Positions 27,421 to 35,467 of a stretch of 64,000 nucleotides of DNA are shown in pieces; the stretch's first letter is position 1, and each line of letters starts with the position of its first letter. The position numbers and the translations under genes were made by a program. The stretch is from contig JALIFM010000006.1 of the NCBI GenBank assembly GCA_022867625.1, positions 62,001 through 126,000 on the forward strand, written 5' to 3'. The notes under the pieces were generated by a model. That model had not been told where the DNA came from. It saw nothing but the letters and a program-made list of their open reading frames with translations, and did no database searches. The stretch is from Lachnospiraceae bacterium NSJ-143 (GTDB taxonomy: Bacteria > Bacillota > Clostridia > Lachnospirales > Anaerotignaceae).

Positions 27421-27437
27421 AGCAAGAACCGTGCCAA
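27421..27437 (-). promoter_or_regulatory. sigma-54 (-24/-12) promoter of the TRAP/CoA-transferase operon
   Basis: On the minus strand the sequence reads TTGGCACGGTTCTTGCT, an essentially perfect match to the RpoN consensus TGGCACG-N4-TTGCW. It lies about 130 bases upstream of the DctP start codon. The convergent sigma-54 activator gene and the TGAATCA boxes 100-160 bases upstream complete the expected arrangement. Confidence 0.92.
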
Positions 27438-27539
27438 AACTGCCACCATACAATTATTGGTATATATCGACAAAAACTTAGTTGTTCTTTTATTATATTT
27501 GCATATAAAACAGCAGTCTTTCAAAAAATAGTATTTTTG

Positions 27540-27582
27540 TTTTGATTCATCGTGTGAATCATTGAATCTTAATGAATCAAAA
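27540..27582. promoter_or_regulatory. enhancer (UAS) for the sigma-54 activator
   Basis: TTTTGATTCAT (27540-27550) is a perfect inverted copy of ATGAATCAAAA (27572-27582). Inside, TGATTCA (27543-27549) and TGAATCA (27555-27561) form a second dyad, and two TGAATCA boxes start at 27555 and 27573, 18 bases apart. The cluster is about 105-145 bases upstream of the -24 element, the usual enhancer distance. Confidence 0.8.
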
Positions 27583-27616
27583 CCTTTATTAACGCGATAC
27601 TTTGCTGTAAAATCAA

Positions 27617-27648
27617 AGAAATCCGGATTTAAACAGTCCGGATTTCTT
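27617..27648. terminator. terminator after the permease gene
   Basis: AAGAAATCCGGA (27617-27628) pairs perfectly with TCCGGATTTCTT (27637-27648). It follows the stop codon of the minus-strand permease gene and isolates it from the sigma-54 operon. Confidence 0.85.
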
Positions 27649-27659
27649 CTTAAGTTTAA

Positions 27660-29015
27660 TTACGCAGCAAAAAACAGAATTAAAACCTCTGCCGTAATAT
27701 AATAAATAACTGCAAACAAAAGATTTACCTTAAAACAGATATGTGCCGGCTTTTCCTTTAACCCGTTTGACAAAGTAAGTATCAGCCCGGCAAACGGCGA
27801 AACCATATACGATACACAGCAGCCAAGGCTCATGGCCAGCCCCATCTGAAGATTAGAATATGGCAGCTCCATACCTGCCATAATAGGGCCAACCATAAGA
27901 ACAGACACAAATGGATGTATTCCTATCAAAGATAAAACAACAATTATCAAAGGAAGTGTCCACAGAGCGCCCAACTGGAATAAAAGCGGGTATTGGCTTG
28001 CCAGCCTCACCATAACATTTTCAATGCCAGAATATGATATGGCAGCAGAAAACACTCCCATGGACAGAAAAAAAGCAGACAGGTCTCCATTTTTTGGCAG
28101 CTTGCTATTCCACCACTCAGCGGGAACTTCTTTAAAAAACCTTCTGCCAGTCTGCATGAGCAGCCATACAAACGCAACCAGCAAAGTTACTATCAATAAT
28201 CTTCCTACAGATGTACTGAATTTAAGCTTCTCCAGTACACCTATGCCAACAATTATTATTGCCATAACAAGTACAAGCCCACCCAGCTTTTTCAGTGAAT
28301 CTATGTTTACTTTTTTGTTTGCTTCCTCAGATTTAAGCTTTTTTCCGCCATATGAAAACCATGATACAACAGCCCCAAGTATTATACCGAAAACAGCAAG
28401 CGCAAAAGCCGGCATAAAATATTCCTGCCAGCCAATATCGAACACCTGCATGCTCATCAAAACCGTAACTGTTCCCGGTGCCCACAAAAACAAAGTGCAG
28501 TACCCACAGGTAACAGCGCTTACCACAAAATCGTTTTCATTGTCCATTTTTTTATGAATTGCAGGCATAATTGCCACAAGTATAATTATCACAGAACCAA
28601 GACTCATTACACTGGCAAGTATATGAGAAATAACCATAAGCAAACAGTAAAGAAACCAGATATTGCTTATTCCTGAGCCAAGACAGTCTGACACAGCCTT
28701 TTCATATCCGCCCCTTCCTATTGCTAACGATAAAGTCTGCACAGATATAAGTATGACCACAGTTTTTAGCATCGAATTCATTCCATATATCCATTGACTT
28801 AGCGGAGCACCTGAGGCAATAAGAATGACAGAACCAAGAATAAAAAATATCCATGCCGGAGCTCTGAATGTTTTGCCTATGTACGGCAGATTAAACACAA
28901 GAACAATAGCCGCAGCTGCCGCTGTGACCCAAGATACGGAGTATCCCATAAGAGCTTCTGCCAAAAACAATACTAAAAGCAAAATCATAGCTGTGTTAGA
29001 AATTATTTTTCTCAT
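27660..29015 (-). CDS. putative ion-transporter-superfamily permease
   Basis: 451 residues with about 12 hydrophobic segments and two similar halves, the layout of IT-superfamily anion permeases (DcuC, CitMHS, TRAP-DctM relatives). No motif gives a specific substrate; MVISHILASVMSLGSVIIILVAIMP and LGCCVSYMVSPFAGLILTLSNG are the most conserved-looking loops and resemble re-entrant hairpins of the two halves. A good ribosome site (GGAAAGGAAA) precedes the ATG. A terminator separates it from serine dehydratase and another follows it. It has its own sigma-54-like site and paired TGAATCA boxes upstream, so it probably belongs to the same regulon as the TRAP/CoA-transferase operon. Confidence 0.7.
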   Translation of the reverse strand: MRKIISNTAMILLLVLFLAEALMGYSVSWVTAAAAAIVLVFNLPYIGKTFRAPAWIFFILGSVILIASGAPLSQWIYGMNSMLKTVVILISVQTLSLAIGRGGYEKAVSDCLGSGISNIWFLYCLLMVISHILASVMSLGSVIIILVAIMPAIHKKMDNENDFVVSAVTCGYCTLFLWAPGTVTVLMSMQVFDIGWQEYFMPAFALAVFGIILGAVVSWFSYGGKKLKSEEANKKVNIDSLKKLGGLVLVMAIIIVGIGVLEKLKFSTSVGRLLIVTLLVAFVWLLMQTGRRFFKEVPAEWWNSKLPKNGDLSAFFLSMGVFSAAISYSGIENVMVRLASQYPLLFQLGALWTLPLIIVVLSLIGIHPFVSVLMVGPIMAGMELPYSNLQMGLAMSLGCCVSYMVSPFAGLILTLSNGLKEKPAHICFKVNLLFAVIYYITAEVLILFFAA

Positions 29016-29124
29016 TACAAATTTTCCTTTCCATTAACTAATAATTACACTTACAATGCTTACATATTCCGTTAAAAGCCACCTTCGGATTATATTTAAG
29101 TCCAAGTAATGCAGATTTAAATTA

Positions 29125-29149
29125 TGAATCAATCAAATTACCTGAATCA
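29125..29149. promoter_or_regulatory. paired TGAATCA boxes upstream of the permease
   Basis: TGAATCA at 29125-29131 and again at 29143-29149, starting 18 bases apart, exactly as in the enhancer at 27555-27579. They lie between the -24/-12 site at 29286-29302 and the permease start codon. Confidence 0.6.
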
Positions 29150-29285
29150 ACATTACTTTTACCTGCAAAAGCCAGCGGTGACCACTCCTCCTGATACTTC
29201 TGCTTATTAAAGCCTTGTCAAGCTTTTGTACTACAAAAGTATCCTGAATTCCTCCGGTATAAATAACGGACTTACACTCTTATAC

Positions 29286-29302
29286 AGCAATAATTGTGCC
29301 AA
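29286..29302 (-). promoter_or_regulatory. second sigma-54 (-24/-12) promoter, upstream of the permease
   Basis: On the minus strand TTGGCACAATTATTGCT matches TGGCACG-N4-TTGCW at all but one position. It is about 270 bases upstream of the permease start and just downstream of the serine dehydratase terminator. The leader in between (29016-29285) holds the paired TGAATCA boxes and no convincing small gene. Confidence 0.72.
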
Positions 29303-29391
29303 ATTGATTTTTCAGGCTTTGAAAGTACCACTATAAATCCGCCGCCGTACGCAAGTCCCATAAGAAATATCCTATCCCCGGCAAAGTTAAT

Positions 29392-29436
29392 AAAAAACGG
29401 AGATATTTCCGCTTAGCGAAATTATCTCCGTTTTTT
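29392..29436. terminator. terminator after serine dehydratase
   Basis: AAAACGGAGATA pairs with TATCTCCGTTTT, with further pairing in the middle and T/A runs on both sides. It lies about 30 bases after the minus-strand stop codon. Confidence 0.85.
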
Positions 29437-29466
29437 ATTTCTCTACTATATTTAGCTTTAAATACA

Positions 29467-31080
29467 TTATTCGTTAAAATTAAACACATTTATTTTTTCC
29501 ATATTCTCTTTTATTTTTTGAGCTGTAGGTGTTGCACATGTCCCAGAACACTGGCAGCGCAGATAAGGAGGCATCTGTGCACCGACATCTCTCATTGCTA
29601 CAATTATTTCATCCAGAGGTACAAAAGGATTGTAGTCACATAAAGCAAGGTTAGTCATTGTAAATGCAACTGAACAACCCATAGGATTACGAAGTATACA
29701 AGGTACTTCCGGATAAACTGCTATAGGGTCACATATAAGTCCCATTAGTGCTTCAAAGCATAAAACAGCCGCGTTTTCTATCTGTTTTGTTGTGCCTCCC
29801 ATTATATAACATGCCGCAGCCGCACCCATTGCGCAGCCCGATGCAACTTCAGCCTGACAAGCACCGTCTGAACCGTCAAAATTTGCAAGAGCTGCTACAA
29901 ACATACCTATCAGACCGCCAACCAAAAATCCTTCTGTAGCCTTTTCAAGACTTATTCCACAGTCTTCTATCATAGCAAGAAGTATTCCCGGCATTATTCC
30001 TGATGAACCCGCTGTTGGACATGTTACTATTCTTCCCATACCGCTGTTAAGCTCCATTACCGCCATGGCATAATATGCCGCTTTGTCGGCAACTCCCAGT
30101 GGAATAAGCTTTTTAGTATTATTATAAGTATCCCTTATTTTTCCTGAGTACGGAATAGAATAGCCTGACATTTTATAGTCGCCCTCAAGGCCCTCTTCCA
30201 CTGATATTTTCATTGATTTTACAAGATATTGGGCATAGTCAAATACCTCTTTTTCTGACCAGCCGCTTCTGTTTGTTTCATAATCCACAGCTGCCTCAAA
30301 CATGGTTTTGCCTGTGTCAGCCAGATATTTATCCAGCTCAGCAGTCGTAGTAAATGGCAATCTGGCTTCCTGTTTTTTTTCACTTACGGTTAGTATGGCA
30401 TCAAACACAAAAAGCTTGTTTCCTGCATTTTCAGCGGCAATTTTTAATTCATTTTCCAATTCTTTGCTGATTTTCTTTTCAACTTTAATTTCATATATCT
30501 CACCATTTTTGTCTGATATAAATTTATCCTCTATTATAACAGTCTTAGAACTGATTCTATCATAAACAGCTCTCTTTAATTTTTCACATATTCTGGTTTT
30601 TGAATATATCATTATTTCATAAGCTGAACCTCTAATATCAACAGGTATTCCATTTACTTCCAGAAGCTTTGCCATACCGCCTCCAATTGAAGCTCCAACG
30701 GCACTTATTACTTCTCCTACGGAGTTTTCCATAACCGTTTCCACTAACTCGGCATATCCAAAATCTTTAAAATGTTTAATTTCAAAACGTATTGATAACC
30801 CCATTTCCTTTGCTATTTTTCTCGCGTCAGCTATCCGTAAATCATTTACCTCAAAATCAAGAAGTCCAGCTGCAAACGCAACACCGCTTTTAAGTCCCTG
30901 CAACGCGGGCGCAAATGCCCCTGGTATATCATCAACATAAATCACTGCCTTTTTAAAATCAGGCATAAGAGCCCTCATCATTCTTGTAACTCTTAAGGCC
31001 CCTGCTGTATTCGAGCTTGAAGGTCCAGTAATCACAGGACCAAGAACATCATTAAATATACTTACATTTTTTTCCGCCAT
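29467..31080 (-). CDS. iron-sulfur-dependent L-serine dehydratase (single chain)
   Basis: 537 residues combining both parts of the Fe-S L-serine ammonia-lyase. The N-terminal part has GPVITGPSSSNTAGALR; most family members have SSSHTAG, so an asparagine replaces the usual histidine. The C-terminal catalytic part carries the Fe-S cysteines in CPTAGSSGIMPG, GACQAEVASGCAMGAAA and CQCSGTCATP. The enzyme would deaminate serine, or a related 3-hydroxy amino acid, to a 2-oxoacid. Its upstream region (31234-31306) shares a 48-base element with the racemase/TRAP operon, suggesting a joint regulon on amino acids. A GGGAGAG site precedes the ATG. Confidence 0.88.
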   Translation of the reverse strand: MAEKNVSIFNDVLGPVITGPSSSNTAGALRVTRMMRALMPDFKKAVIYVDDIPGAFAPALQGLKSGVAFAAGLLDFEVNDLRIADARKIAKEMGLSIRFEIKHFKDFGYAELVETVMENSVGEVISAVGASIGGGMAKLLEVNGIPVDIRGSAYEIMIYSKTRICEKLKRAVYDRISSKTVIIEDKFISDKNGEIYEIKVEKKISKELENELKIAAENAGNKLFVFDAILTVSEKKQEARLPFTTTAELDKYLADTGKTMFEAAVDYETNRSGWSEKEVFDYAQYLVKSMKISVEEGLEGDYKMSGYSIPYSGKIRDTYNNTKKLIPLGVADKAAYYAMAVMELNSGMGRIVTCPTAGSSGIMPGILLAMIEDCGISLEKATEGFLVGGLIGMFVAALANFDGSDGACQAEVASGCAMGAAAACYIMGGTTKQIENAAVLCFEALMGLICDPIAVYPEVPCILRNPMGCSVAFTMTNLALCDYNPFVPLDEIIVAMRDVGAQMPPYLRCQCSGTCATPTAQKIKENMEKINVFNFNE

Positions 31081-31233
31081 CTGTTTTTTCTCTCCCTTTA
31101 TGTAAAATATCGACCTGCAATAAAGTTTGATAAAGTAAATCAGTTTTTTAATTATAAATCTCTTTTAATTTGTTAATTATGCGCGCATGTTTATAAATTT
31201 ATTTCTACAATTTAATTCTAATATATTGACCAA

Positions 31234-31306
31234 AAAAAACAAGTAAGCACAATTTTATCATATAGTTACTTAAAAGTAATCTGCGACAAATTTATGCTTA
31301 CTTACC
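31234..31306 (-). promoter_or_regulatory. shared promoter/operator element, copy 1 (serine dehydratase)
   Basis: Bases 31234-31281 are identical to 37526-37573 at 46 of 48 positions. The block contains the dyad TTACTT-AA-AAGTAA and a separate AAGTAAGCAC box; an inverted further copy of the box (AAGTAAGCATAAATTT on the minus strand) is at 31290-31306. A TATGAT -10-like sequence lies inside. It is about 155 bases upstream of the serine dehydratase start. HxlR-family proteins bind dyads of this size, so the regulator at 33003-33413 is a candidate. Confidence 0.75.
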
Positions 31307-31317
31307 AGATGAAAATA

Positions 31318-32868
31318 TTAAATATCAAAAATTTCACGATAAAGTTTAATTGCTTTCTTTAGATATAATATACCGTTTTCTGCAAAAAACAGTGTACAGC
31401 CTCTGTCCAAAACATATCCCACAAAGGCTGAGTATTTTTCATAATAATCATTGTCAATTGACAGTGAATCTGTAAAATTACAAAAGCTTGTACAATTTTG
31501 GTTAAGATGAATCCTCTTTAATATTGCCTGTATATTTTTAAGGCTTTTATATTCCCCTTTTTTTCCGACAGACATTCCAAGTATTAAATCACGATAAATT
31601 AAATGTTTCTTTAATCTCCATATATCACTCATCATTCCTGCAATATAATAATTTTTTCTGTAGTTATTATATTCTGATTCATTTGGATTGTCACCAGAAA
31701 TACTGATAAATAACGCAGCTCCAAACCGTTGTACCAAATCAATTAATTCCTTTATACTGTTAATGTCTTTGCAGTTAACGTGCAGTCCAAGCTTTCCGTC
31801 ATAAATCCGCATAGCGCTTTCTGCCAGACATATATCCTGGGTATCAATTATCAAAGGCATATCCACATAAATTTTCAGTGTCTCTATTGTTTCTTTCAAT
31901 TCATCTTCTGTTTTAATAAAGAGCTTTTCTGTAGAAACATAAAACATGTCCGCCCCCTCATTTAAAAGCCTTAATGCCTCAGAAACAATTTCATTTGCAG
32001 AAAAAACCCCACTGTTTATTTTGGGGATTCCTACAATCTTATAATCATTCAGATTAACTGCTCTCGAAGAAGTAGATATACTACTCACGCTTATGCCGCC
32101 AAAATTTAAATTTTGTATTGCTGAAAATGACTTATTTAACGCGTTAATATATTCTGAACCGTAATTGGAATTAATTCCTATTACTGATACGCCGTAGTTT
32201 TCTACAATTTCATTAAAAATCCTCATCATGTCTTTTTTTGAATTGTTATTTTCAGAAATATTTTTATCAATGTAAATCATAAATGGTACTTTTGTAAATA
32301 TTCTGCATTCACCCAAAGTTCTGCATAGTTTTTCATATTCATCATTAACGCTGAAACCAATAATGTCAGCACCTAAAGATGATGAACACACGACCATTGC
32401 TTTTACAGCTTCTTCACCCTTTTCACTGGACAGCATGACTGCTGTTGGAATAGTTGTATTTTCTTTAACTGCAATAAGTGCTGCCTTAAGATTAAGTATA
32501 CTGATAAAACCATCTAAAATTATCAAATCAAAACCATTGTTTTCAGCAGCAATTGCAATATCAGCATAAACATCATATATATCATCAAAGCTTTCAGAAA
32601 TTTCTTCGGGCGGGTTTGGCAAAACCAGTGCAGCAGCTATATTTTCGTTTTTAATCACAATATTTATTTTATCAGCTATATTTTCAACTAAATTGAATGT
32701 GTTATTTTTATTAATTATTACTTCTGAAATTATGTCTTTCCTATAAATGCTTAAAATATTGTTTTCCAGAAGTATATACTGTTTTTGCAAACTTTCATTG
32801 TTCGACTCAAAATCCTCAAACAAACCACCAATAACAAAATAATGTTTATTTAAAAAATTTAATTCCAT
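31318..32868 (-). CDS. MetH-like homocysteine-binding plus pterin-binding protein, zinc cysteines lost
   Basis: About 516 residues from the ATG at 32868, which has GGGAGG upstream. Residues roughly 70-260 follow the homocysteine S-methyltransferase barrel (AAENNGFDLIILDGF, ALIAVKENTTIPTAVML, LGADIIGFSV). The zinc ligands are missing: the usual GGCCGT-type motif reads GINSNYG and the GxNC position reads GFSV. Residues about 270-500 follow the MetH pterin-binding domain (IVGIPKINSG, ALRLLNEGADMFYVS, VDMPLIIDTQD). Without zinc cysteines it cannot activate homocysteine thiol in the known way. It is divergent from the HxlR regulator. It may move another methyl group, bind a folate or corrinoid partner, or be a sensor. 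Confidence 0.65.
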   Translation of the reverse strand: MELNFLNKHYFVIGGLFEDFESNNESLQKQYILLENNILSIYRKDIISEVIINKNNTFNLVENIADKINIVIKNENIAAALVLPNPPEEISESFDDIYDVYADIAIAAENNGFDLIILDGFISILNLKAALIAVKENTTIPTAVMLSSEKGEEAVKAMVVCSSSLGADIIGFSVNDEYEKLCRTLGECRIFTKVPFMIYIDKNISENNNSKKDMMRIFNEIVENYGVSVIGINSNYGSEYINALNKSFSAIQNLNFGGISVSSISTSSRAVNLNDYKIVGIPKINSGVFSANEIVSEALRLLNEGADMFYVSTEKLFIKTEDELKETIETLKIYVDMPLIIDTQDICLAESAMRIYDGKLGLHVNCKDINSIKELIDLVQRFGAALFISISGDNPNESEYNNYRKNYYIAGMMSDIWRLKKHLIYRDLILGMSVGKKGEYKSLKNIQAILKRIHLNQNCTSFCNFTDSLSIDNDYYEKYSAFVGYVLDRGCTLFFAENGILYLKKAIKLYREIFDI

Positions 32869-33002
32869 ACTCCAGCCTCCCAGCAACAGAAATATTTTAT
32901 TACTGTAATTTAATGATACAGCTAAGGTTAATAAAACAAATCAGCCAAGCTTGTTTAATCTAATGATAAATGATAAAATATTATTTAAAGGTGGTGTTTA
33001 GA

Positions 33003-33413
33003 ATGGCTGAATATGATGTAAGCAATTACGCCAGAAAAACAATAATCGAATTAGATGAATCATATCTCATGCAGACTCTTAATTTAATCAGCGGCAAATG
33101 GAAGATGAACGTTCTGATGCTTCTTGATTTTGCGCCAAGCGGTTCATTGAGGTATGGTGATATAAAATATATACTTAGGGATGTTATAGCTCCAAGAGTG
33201 CTGGTACAGCAATTACGCGAACTTGAATGCAGCGGTCTTGTTAACCGTGTCGTATATCCAACCTCCCCCATTAAGGTCGAATACTCACTTTCAGAGCTTG
33301 GAAAAGCAATTATTCCTGTAATGGATGAAATGTACCATTTTGGCTTTATATATAAAGAATCTCAAAAAAAGGCCAGCTCTCAAAGCAGCTCAGATATTGA
33401 TATTTTTAAATAA
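33003..33413 (+). CDS. HxlR-family winged-helix regulator
   Basis: 136 residues from the ATG at 33003, preceded by AAAGGTGG; the frame opens upstream at 32970. The HxlR core is clear: LISGKWKMNVLMLLDF, LRYGDIKYILRDVIAPRVLVQQLRELECSGLV (winged helix) and YSLSELGKAIIPVMDEM. Family members usually have a redox-sensing cysteine ahead of the GKW segment; here that region (YLMQTLNL) has none, so aldehyde or disulfide sensing of the YodB/HypR kind is unlikely. It is divergent from the MetH-like gene and central to the cluster whose two operons share the 48-base element, which contains an HxlR-like dyad. Confidence 0.9.
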   Translation: MAEYDVSNYARKTIIELDESYLMQTLNLISGKWKMNVLMLLDFAPSGSLRYGDIKYILRDVIAPRVLVQQLRELECSGLVNRVVYPTSPIKVEYSLSELGKAIIPVMDEMYHFGFIYKESQKKASSQSSSDIDIFK

Positions 33414-33432
33414 GACCTTTACGCAAATAAGA

Positions 33433-33465
33433 CCCCGCATGCCTTTTACAGCAAGCGGGATTTTT
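33433..33465. terminator. terminator after the HxlR gene
   Basis: CCCGCATGC (33434-33442) pairs with GCAAGCGGG (33451-33459) with one mismatch, followed by ATTTTT. It also faces the end of the convergent TRAP operon. Confidence 0.8.
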
Positions 33466-33539
33466 AAATGTACTTAAAATCAAATGCCTTTCAGCCAGTC
33501 TTTTATTCGTACCATAAACAGCTTTAAAATAAAGTTTTG

Positions 33540-34838
33540 TTATTTTACATAACCCAGCATGGTTGGAAGCCACATTGAAAAATCCGGAAAATAAGTAACT
33601 ATAATCAGAGTTGGAAGCCATGCAAAAATAATAAGAAAAAGTGTCGGCTTCAATACTTTAGCTACGTCAACTCCAACTACCCTTGAACTAAGATATATCA
33701 TAGGTGCGCATGGCGGTGTAACATTTCCCATACCAAGGTTTACTCCTACAATAGCAGCAAATTGTATAGGGCTTACTCCAATCTCCTTCGCAATAGGAAG
33801 CAATATAGGTGTTGACAGAAGAAGTGCTGAAGCGTCATCCATTAGCATACCCATAATTATCATAAAAACGTTCATCATCAATAAGATTAAATTTCTGTCT
33901 GTTGTAAACTTATAGATGAACTGTACCATCATGCCCGGCAAATCCTCATAGATAAAATACCTGCTTAATATACTGACAAAAAACAGCATCAGCATAATTA
34001 CACCCGTTGTTACACCTGTTTTGAAAAAAACAGTAGGAACATCTTTCCACTTAATTCCACGATAAACATACAACGCAACTGGAATGCAATATAGAGTAGA
34101 AATACAGGCTGCCTCTGTAGGCGTCATTATACCTCCGTATATTCCTCCCAGAATAATAAGCGGCATTATAAGAGCCGGTACTGCAGTTCTGGTTTTTTTC
34201 AGTCCTGCCTTTGAATAGACGGGAACCCAGTTTTCAGAAACTTGTACATTTTTCTTTCTGGCCATAATAATGCCAACAATACCAAGCAGCGTTGCTAAAC
34301 AGATACCAGGTATAACCGTACACAGAAAGCAGGCCAGTACAGATTCTCCAGAAACCCACGCATACATTATCATAAGTGAACTTGGAGGAATCAGTAATCC
34401 CAGCGGTGCAGAGGAAGCCACCAATGCCGCAGACAATCCTTCATCATATCCTGCTTTCTTTAAACGCGGCGCCATAACTGAACCTATACAGCTGCATGTA
34501 GCAGAGCCGGAACCACAAATGGCTCCAAATACTGCTGAGCTGTATGATACTACAAGCATTAGACCGCCACGAATTTTGCCTACAAGCATATCCAAAAATC
34601 CAACCAGCTGGTCACCTATGTTTCCATGCTCTATAAATCCGCCGGCCATGATAAAAGTTGGAATTGCCAACAAAACCATGGAATTGATGCCATTAAACCC
34701 TACAGGTAACCCTGTTGCAAACGACCCACCAAGAGTATAATACAGATATATTGTTCCGGCGCCAAATGCGAACGGTATAGCAACACCTATTAAAAGTGAG
34801 ACCATTAAAACAACAATAGCAATTAGAACATGAATCAT
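33540..34838 (-). CDS. TRAP transporter large permease (DctM), second system
   Basis: 432 residues with about 12 membrane segments and DctM signatures: IPFAFGAGTIYLYYTL near the start, GSGSATCSCIGSVMAPRLKKAGYDE, and NLGMGNVTPPCAPMIYLSSRV near the end. The start codon overlaps the DctQ stop by four bases (ATGA). It is the last gene of the racemase-DctP-DctQ-DctM operon, expected to import an organic or amino acid with Na+. Confidence 0.93.
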   Translation of the reverse strand: MIHVLIAIVVLMVSLLIGVAIPFAFGAGTIYLYYTLGGSFATGLPVGFNGINSMVLLAIPTFIMAGGFIEHGNIGDQLVGFLDMLVGKIRGGLMLVVSYSSAVFGAICGSGSATCSCIGSVMAPRLKKAGYDEGLSAALVASSAPLGLLIPPSSLMIMYAWVSGESVLACFLCTVIPGICLATLLGIVGIIMARKKNVQVSENWVPVYSKAGLKKTRTAVPALIMPLIILGGIYGGIMTPTEAACISTLYCIPVALYVYRGIKWKDVPTVFFKTGVTTGVIMLMLFFVSILSRYFIYEDLPGMMVQFIYKFTTDRNLILLMMNVFMIIMGMLMDDASALLLSTPILLPIAKEIGVSPIQFAAIVGVNLGMGNVTPPCAPMIYLSSRVVGVDVAKVLKPTLFLIIFAWLPTLIIVTYFPDFSMWLPTMLGYVK

Positions 34839-35374
34839 CTCTGTGTCCCTCCTTTGATTGAATCAATGGTTATACAGCACTGCCTTATAAACCACGCCAT
34901 GCTGAATAAAAACATCAATAAAAAACCAATGAGGAAAGTTAAATGTGTAACAACAAGAGGAATTTTTAAAACCAGACTATACGGCATTACTTGAAAATCT
35001 TTTAAAATATATGTTACTGACCAGCAGAAGCATATGCCAATTACTATCGCTTCTATAAGTCTGGCAGCGCAGTGACACAGATTTATCACAAGCTTATTAT
35101 GTACGAGAGTTCCTATCATGTCAGCTCTTATTTGCGAGTCTTCCAGACTCCCCTGGGCAGCACCGAAAAAGTAAACATAAAATATAACTACCATAACAAC
35201 TTCATCTAATCCAAAAATGCTAATCTTAAATATATATCTCATAACAACCGTAACAATTGTCAGCACAAAAACCACTACACTGGCCAAAATAATAATCCCT
35301 CTGTTTACGTTTTCAAAAAAGCGATATGACCTCCATTCTTTAAAATTAATCATCTTATCTATGAAATTATTCAT
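34835..35374 (-). CDS. TRAP transporter small permease (DctQ), second system
   Basis: 179 residues with four membrane helices. The DctQ pattern FGLDEVVMVVIFYVYFFGAAQG with nearby DSQIRADMI is visible at about residues 50-80. It lies between DctP (94-base gap) and DctM (four-base overlap) and completes the second TRAP system of the window. Confidence 0.88.
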   Translation of the reverse strand: MNNFIDKMINFKEWRSYRFFENVNRGIIILASVVVFVLTIVTVVMRYIFKISIFGLDEVVMVVIFYVYFFGAAQGSLEDSQIRADMIGTLVHNKLVINLCHCAARLIEAIVIGICFCWSVTYILKDFQVMPYSLVLKIPLVVTHLTFLIGFLLMFLFSMAWFIRQCCITIDSIKGGTQR

Positions 35375-35467
35375 CTATGAATCATCCCCCATTTAAGCGG
35401 ATTTCTCTATACCGTTTTTAGAGTATAGTCTTATCTTCTGAAACTTTTTGACAGTATTATTTGCATA

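Noticed and set aside
29290-29390. Minus-strand frame reading FAGDRIFLMGLAYGGGFIVV before the sigma-54 site
   Set aside because: Looks protein-like but is short, has no start or ribosome site and overlaps the dehydratase terminator flank; no family recognised, so it was not listed as a gene.
31081-31230. Glycine or other amino-acid riboswitch ahead of serine dehydratase
   Set aside because: The AT-rich leader lacks the conserved core bases and paired helices of known classes.
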